Shown: in pieces, positions 62,147 through 64,000 of the stretch
How the letters are laid out: the number at the start of each line of letters is the position of its first letter
Position numbering within the stretch: the first letter of the stretch is position 1
The notes under the pieces: generated by a model
What the model was told of the DNA's origin: nothing
The model's input: the letters and a program-made list of their open reading frames with translations, nothing else
The model's database searches: none
Assembly: GCA_031268095.1 (NCBI GenBank)
Contig: JAIRXU010000072.1
Coordinates: 1-64,000 of the forward strand
Source: Oscillospiraceae bacterium
GTDB taxonomy: Bacteria; Bacillota; Clostridia; Oscillospirales; Acutalibacteraceae
Direction of reading: 5' to 3'
Length of the DNA stretch: 64,000 nucleotides
Translations under genes and position numbers: made by a program

Positions 62147-64000
62147 ATGATTCAGCATGTTTGGAAGTTCGGCGAGTTCGTTTTTTCATTCCAAGGGGCG
62201 CTCTCCCACGTGCTCTCCCCTGCCCGGGCGGCTTCCCGGGTGCGGTTGCAGCGGGCCATTGACCAGCTCATCCGCCGGGCCTACAAAGAGGTCGCACCGC
62301 TGGACTGCGTCGCCTACCATAGCCCGGAGCCCTTGCCCTTCGCCCAGCGGACGGCGGGGCAATGCATGCGGCTGCGCATGGGAGACGTCTGGGCCAAGCG
62401 AACCTTTGACTGCGCATGGATGCACGTCACCGGCCAATTGCCCCCCGGGCTTTCTCCGGAGAATCCGGATCTGGTATTTCTGGCTGACATCTCCGGAGAA
62501 GGGCTGATCGTGGACCGAGAGGGCCGCGCCATCCAGGGCATTACCTCCTACACCAGTTTCAGCGACTTCCGGCAAGGGGTGGCGGGGAAACGGGTGGTTC
62601 TGCCCCAGGGGCTGGTCGGGCCGGACGGCAAGGTGGATTTCTGGATCGATGCCGCCGCAAACGACCTCTTCGGCAACAAATTCGACCGCGTCACCTTGCG
62701 GAAACTCCACATCGCCGTCTGCCGCCCGGCCGTTCGGGCACTCTATTATGATTTGTCCGTACTGCTCTCCTCGCTGGACGCCGCCGCAACGCCGGGGCCG
62801 GACACCCAGGCGCTGCATGCCGCCATCCGCGCGGCCGCCCAGGGAAGCCGGACATTGGAGGAACCGGAGGCCCAGCGGCGGCGGGAAACCGTCCGTCCTT
62901 ACCTGGACCGGAAGAACGAAACCCCCATGTTCACGTACTCGGCCATCGGTCACGCCCACTTGGATTTGGCGTGGCTTTGGCCCATCCGGGAAACCAAGCG
63001 CAAAGCCGCCCGAACCTTCGCCAGCCAGCTGCGCAACCTCGAGCGCTATCCGGACGCCCGTTTCGGCGCGTCTCAGGCCCAACTCTATCAGTGGGTAAAG
63101 GAAGGATATCCGGACCTTTACCGCCGCATCTTCCCGCTTCAGAAAGCGGGCCAGTGGGAGATTCAAGGGGCGACCTGGGTGGAGATGGATTCCAACCTCA
63201 TCGGAGGGGAATCCCTGGTCCGGCAGTTCTATTATGGCAAGCGCTTTTTCCGAGAAGAATTCGGCGCGGAGATGGAAATCCTCTGGCTGCCGGACAGCTT
63301 TGGCTACTCCGCTTGCATCCCGCAGGTAATGAAAGCCGCCGGGGTCCCTTACTTCCTCACGCAGAAGCTCAGCTGGAACACCGTGAATACCTTCCCTTAC
63401 CATACCTTTCATTGGGAGGGCCTGGACGGCTCTCCTGTTCTGGCCCACATGCTTCCTGAAAACACCTACAGCGCCCCTGTCCGGGGAGACAGCCTGACCC
63501 GGGGCGAGAAAAATTACAAGGAACGCGCTATTTCCCGCCGGGCAGCGTCGCTGTTCGGGATCGGGGACGGCGGCGGCGGACCGGGGTTTGAGCATTACGA
63601 GCGCGCGGCGCGGCTGGCGGACCTCCGGTTTCTGCCGAAGGTCACGCAGGAACCGGCCATTGCGTTCTTCCGCCAGCTTGCCGCCGAGAACCCCGGCTAC
63701 CCGCGGCACCGGGGCGAACTTTACCTGGAGAAACATCAGGGTACGTATACCACCCAGGCCCGCAGCAAACAATACAACCGCCAGTGCGAATTCCTGCTGC
63801 GGAATTATGAGTGGCTGGCCGCAACGGCGCTGGACCGGTCCTTAGGCCTGCCCATACCGCCGGAAGAACTGGAATTGCTCTGGAAAGAGGTTTTACTTTA
63901 TCAGTTCCACGACATTCTTCCCGGGTCCTCCATCAACCGGGTCTATCGGGAAAGCCAAGAGCGCTATGCACTTATCGTTCATCGGCTGCGAGAGGGAATC
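62147..64000 (+). CDS. GH38 alpha-mannosidase (truncated at window edge)
   Basis: The first 618 codons of a glycoside hydrolase family 38 alpha-mannosidase. AIGHAHLDLAWLWPIRET (metal-binding H271 and D273) and the catalytic nucleophile D383 in WLPDSFGYSACIPQ are present, followed by GDGGGGP and QFHDILPGSSINRVYRES. Bacterial GH38 enzymes of this type are usually cytoplasmic and remove alpha-mannose from short glycans or mannosyl-glycerate-like compounds. No signal peptide is seen. ATG 62147 follows AAGGAG. It is the last visible gene of the operon; its C-terminal part is beyond 64000. Confidence 0.93.
   Translation, partial: MIQHVWKFGEFVFSFQGALSHVLSPARAASRVRLQRAIDQLIRRAYKEVAPLDCVAYHSPEPLPFAQRTAGQCMRLRMGDVWAKRTFDCAWMHVTGQLPPGLSPENPDLVFLADISGEGLIVDREGRAIQGITSYTSFSDFRQGVAGKRVVLPQGLVGPDGKVDFWIDAAANDLFGNKFDRVTLRKLHIAVCRPAVRALYYDLSVLLSSLDAAATPGPDTQALHAAIRAAAQGSRTLEEPEAQRRRETVRPYLDRKNETPMFTYSAIGHAHLDLAWLWPIRETKRKAARTFASQLRNLERYPDARFGASQAQLYQWVKEGYPDLYRRIFPLQKAGQWEIQGATWVEMDSNLIGGESLVRQFYYGKRFFREEFGAEMEILWLPDSFGYSACIPQVMKAAGVPYFLTQKLSWNTVNTFPYHTFHWEGLDGSPVLAHMLPENTYSAPVRGDSLTRGEKNYKERAISRRAASLFGIGDGGGGPGFEHYERAARLADLRFLPKVTQEPAIAFFRQLAAENPGYPRHRGELYLEKHQGTYTTQARSKQYNRQCEFLLRNYEWLAATALDRSLGLPIPPEELELLWKEVLLYQFHDILPGSSINRVYRESQERYALIVHRLREGI

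Overview
This window looks like chromosome of a GC-rich Gram-positive anaerobe of the class Clostridia, most likely an Oscillospirales-type gut lineage. The evidence is the Firmicutes cell-division set (SepF, two DivIVA-like proteins), a YlbF-MiaB-MutS-MutL-MiaA block, two-subunit transketolase, a DnaE with an N-terminal PHP domain, SigA-type promoters (TTGACA/TATAAT, 17-bp spacers), strong AGGAGG ribosome binding sites, frequent GTG/TTG starts, and oxygen-sensitive enzymes (glycyl radical enzyme, radical SAM activase, Fe-S dehydratase). No rRNA, tRNA, CRISPR array or insertion sequence was seen.

Layout. (1) 1-19.7 kb, minus strand: one long colinear block from miaB down to a PiT phosphate transporter and its DUF47 partner. 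It covers tRNA modification, mismatch repair, an HlyD-like protein, YggS, SepF, DivIVA, LspA, an RluD-type synthase, split transketolase, a membrane-anchored propeller-like protein and an orphan fumarase beta domain. (2) 19.8-31.5 kb, minus strand: branched-chain amino acid genes (ilvB, ilvN, ilvC, ilvD) interleaved with a lipoprotein, a membrane protein, a methyltransferase and a GT-C-like membrane protein, headed by valS. (3) 31.5-36.2 kb: dnaE on the plus strand, flanked by two tiny promoter-ORF-terminator units (21 and 49 codons). (4) 36.3-44.6 kb, plus strand: an amino-acid ABC transporter, two GPH-family sugar symporters and an unusual glycosidase-like protein. (5) 44.7-50.4 kb: a stand-alone SH3-like protein, then a coupled Gfo/Idh oxidoreductase, nuclease-like protein and MltG set, and on the minus strand a SipW/ER-type signal peptidase with a secreted TasA-like protein. 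(6) 50.9-64 kb, plus strand: a catabolic-looking operon.

The last operon is the most striking part. Its first gene fuses a radical SAM glycyl-radical-enzyme activase to a complete glycyl radical enzyme in one 1,119-residue chain. The second gene is also a fusion: a GlpA-like FAD dehydrogenase, a BFD-like [2Fe-2S] module and a pyridine-nucleotide-type FAD reductase. DUF1667, an FGGY kinase, an alkylglycerone-phosphate-synthase-like FAD oxidase, a zinc-type binding lipoprotein and a GH38 alpha-mannosidase (cut by the window edge) follow. I infer a pathway for glycerol-like or glyceryl-linked polyols; the glycyl radical substrate cannot be assigned from sequence alone.
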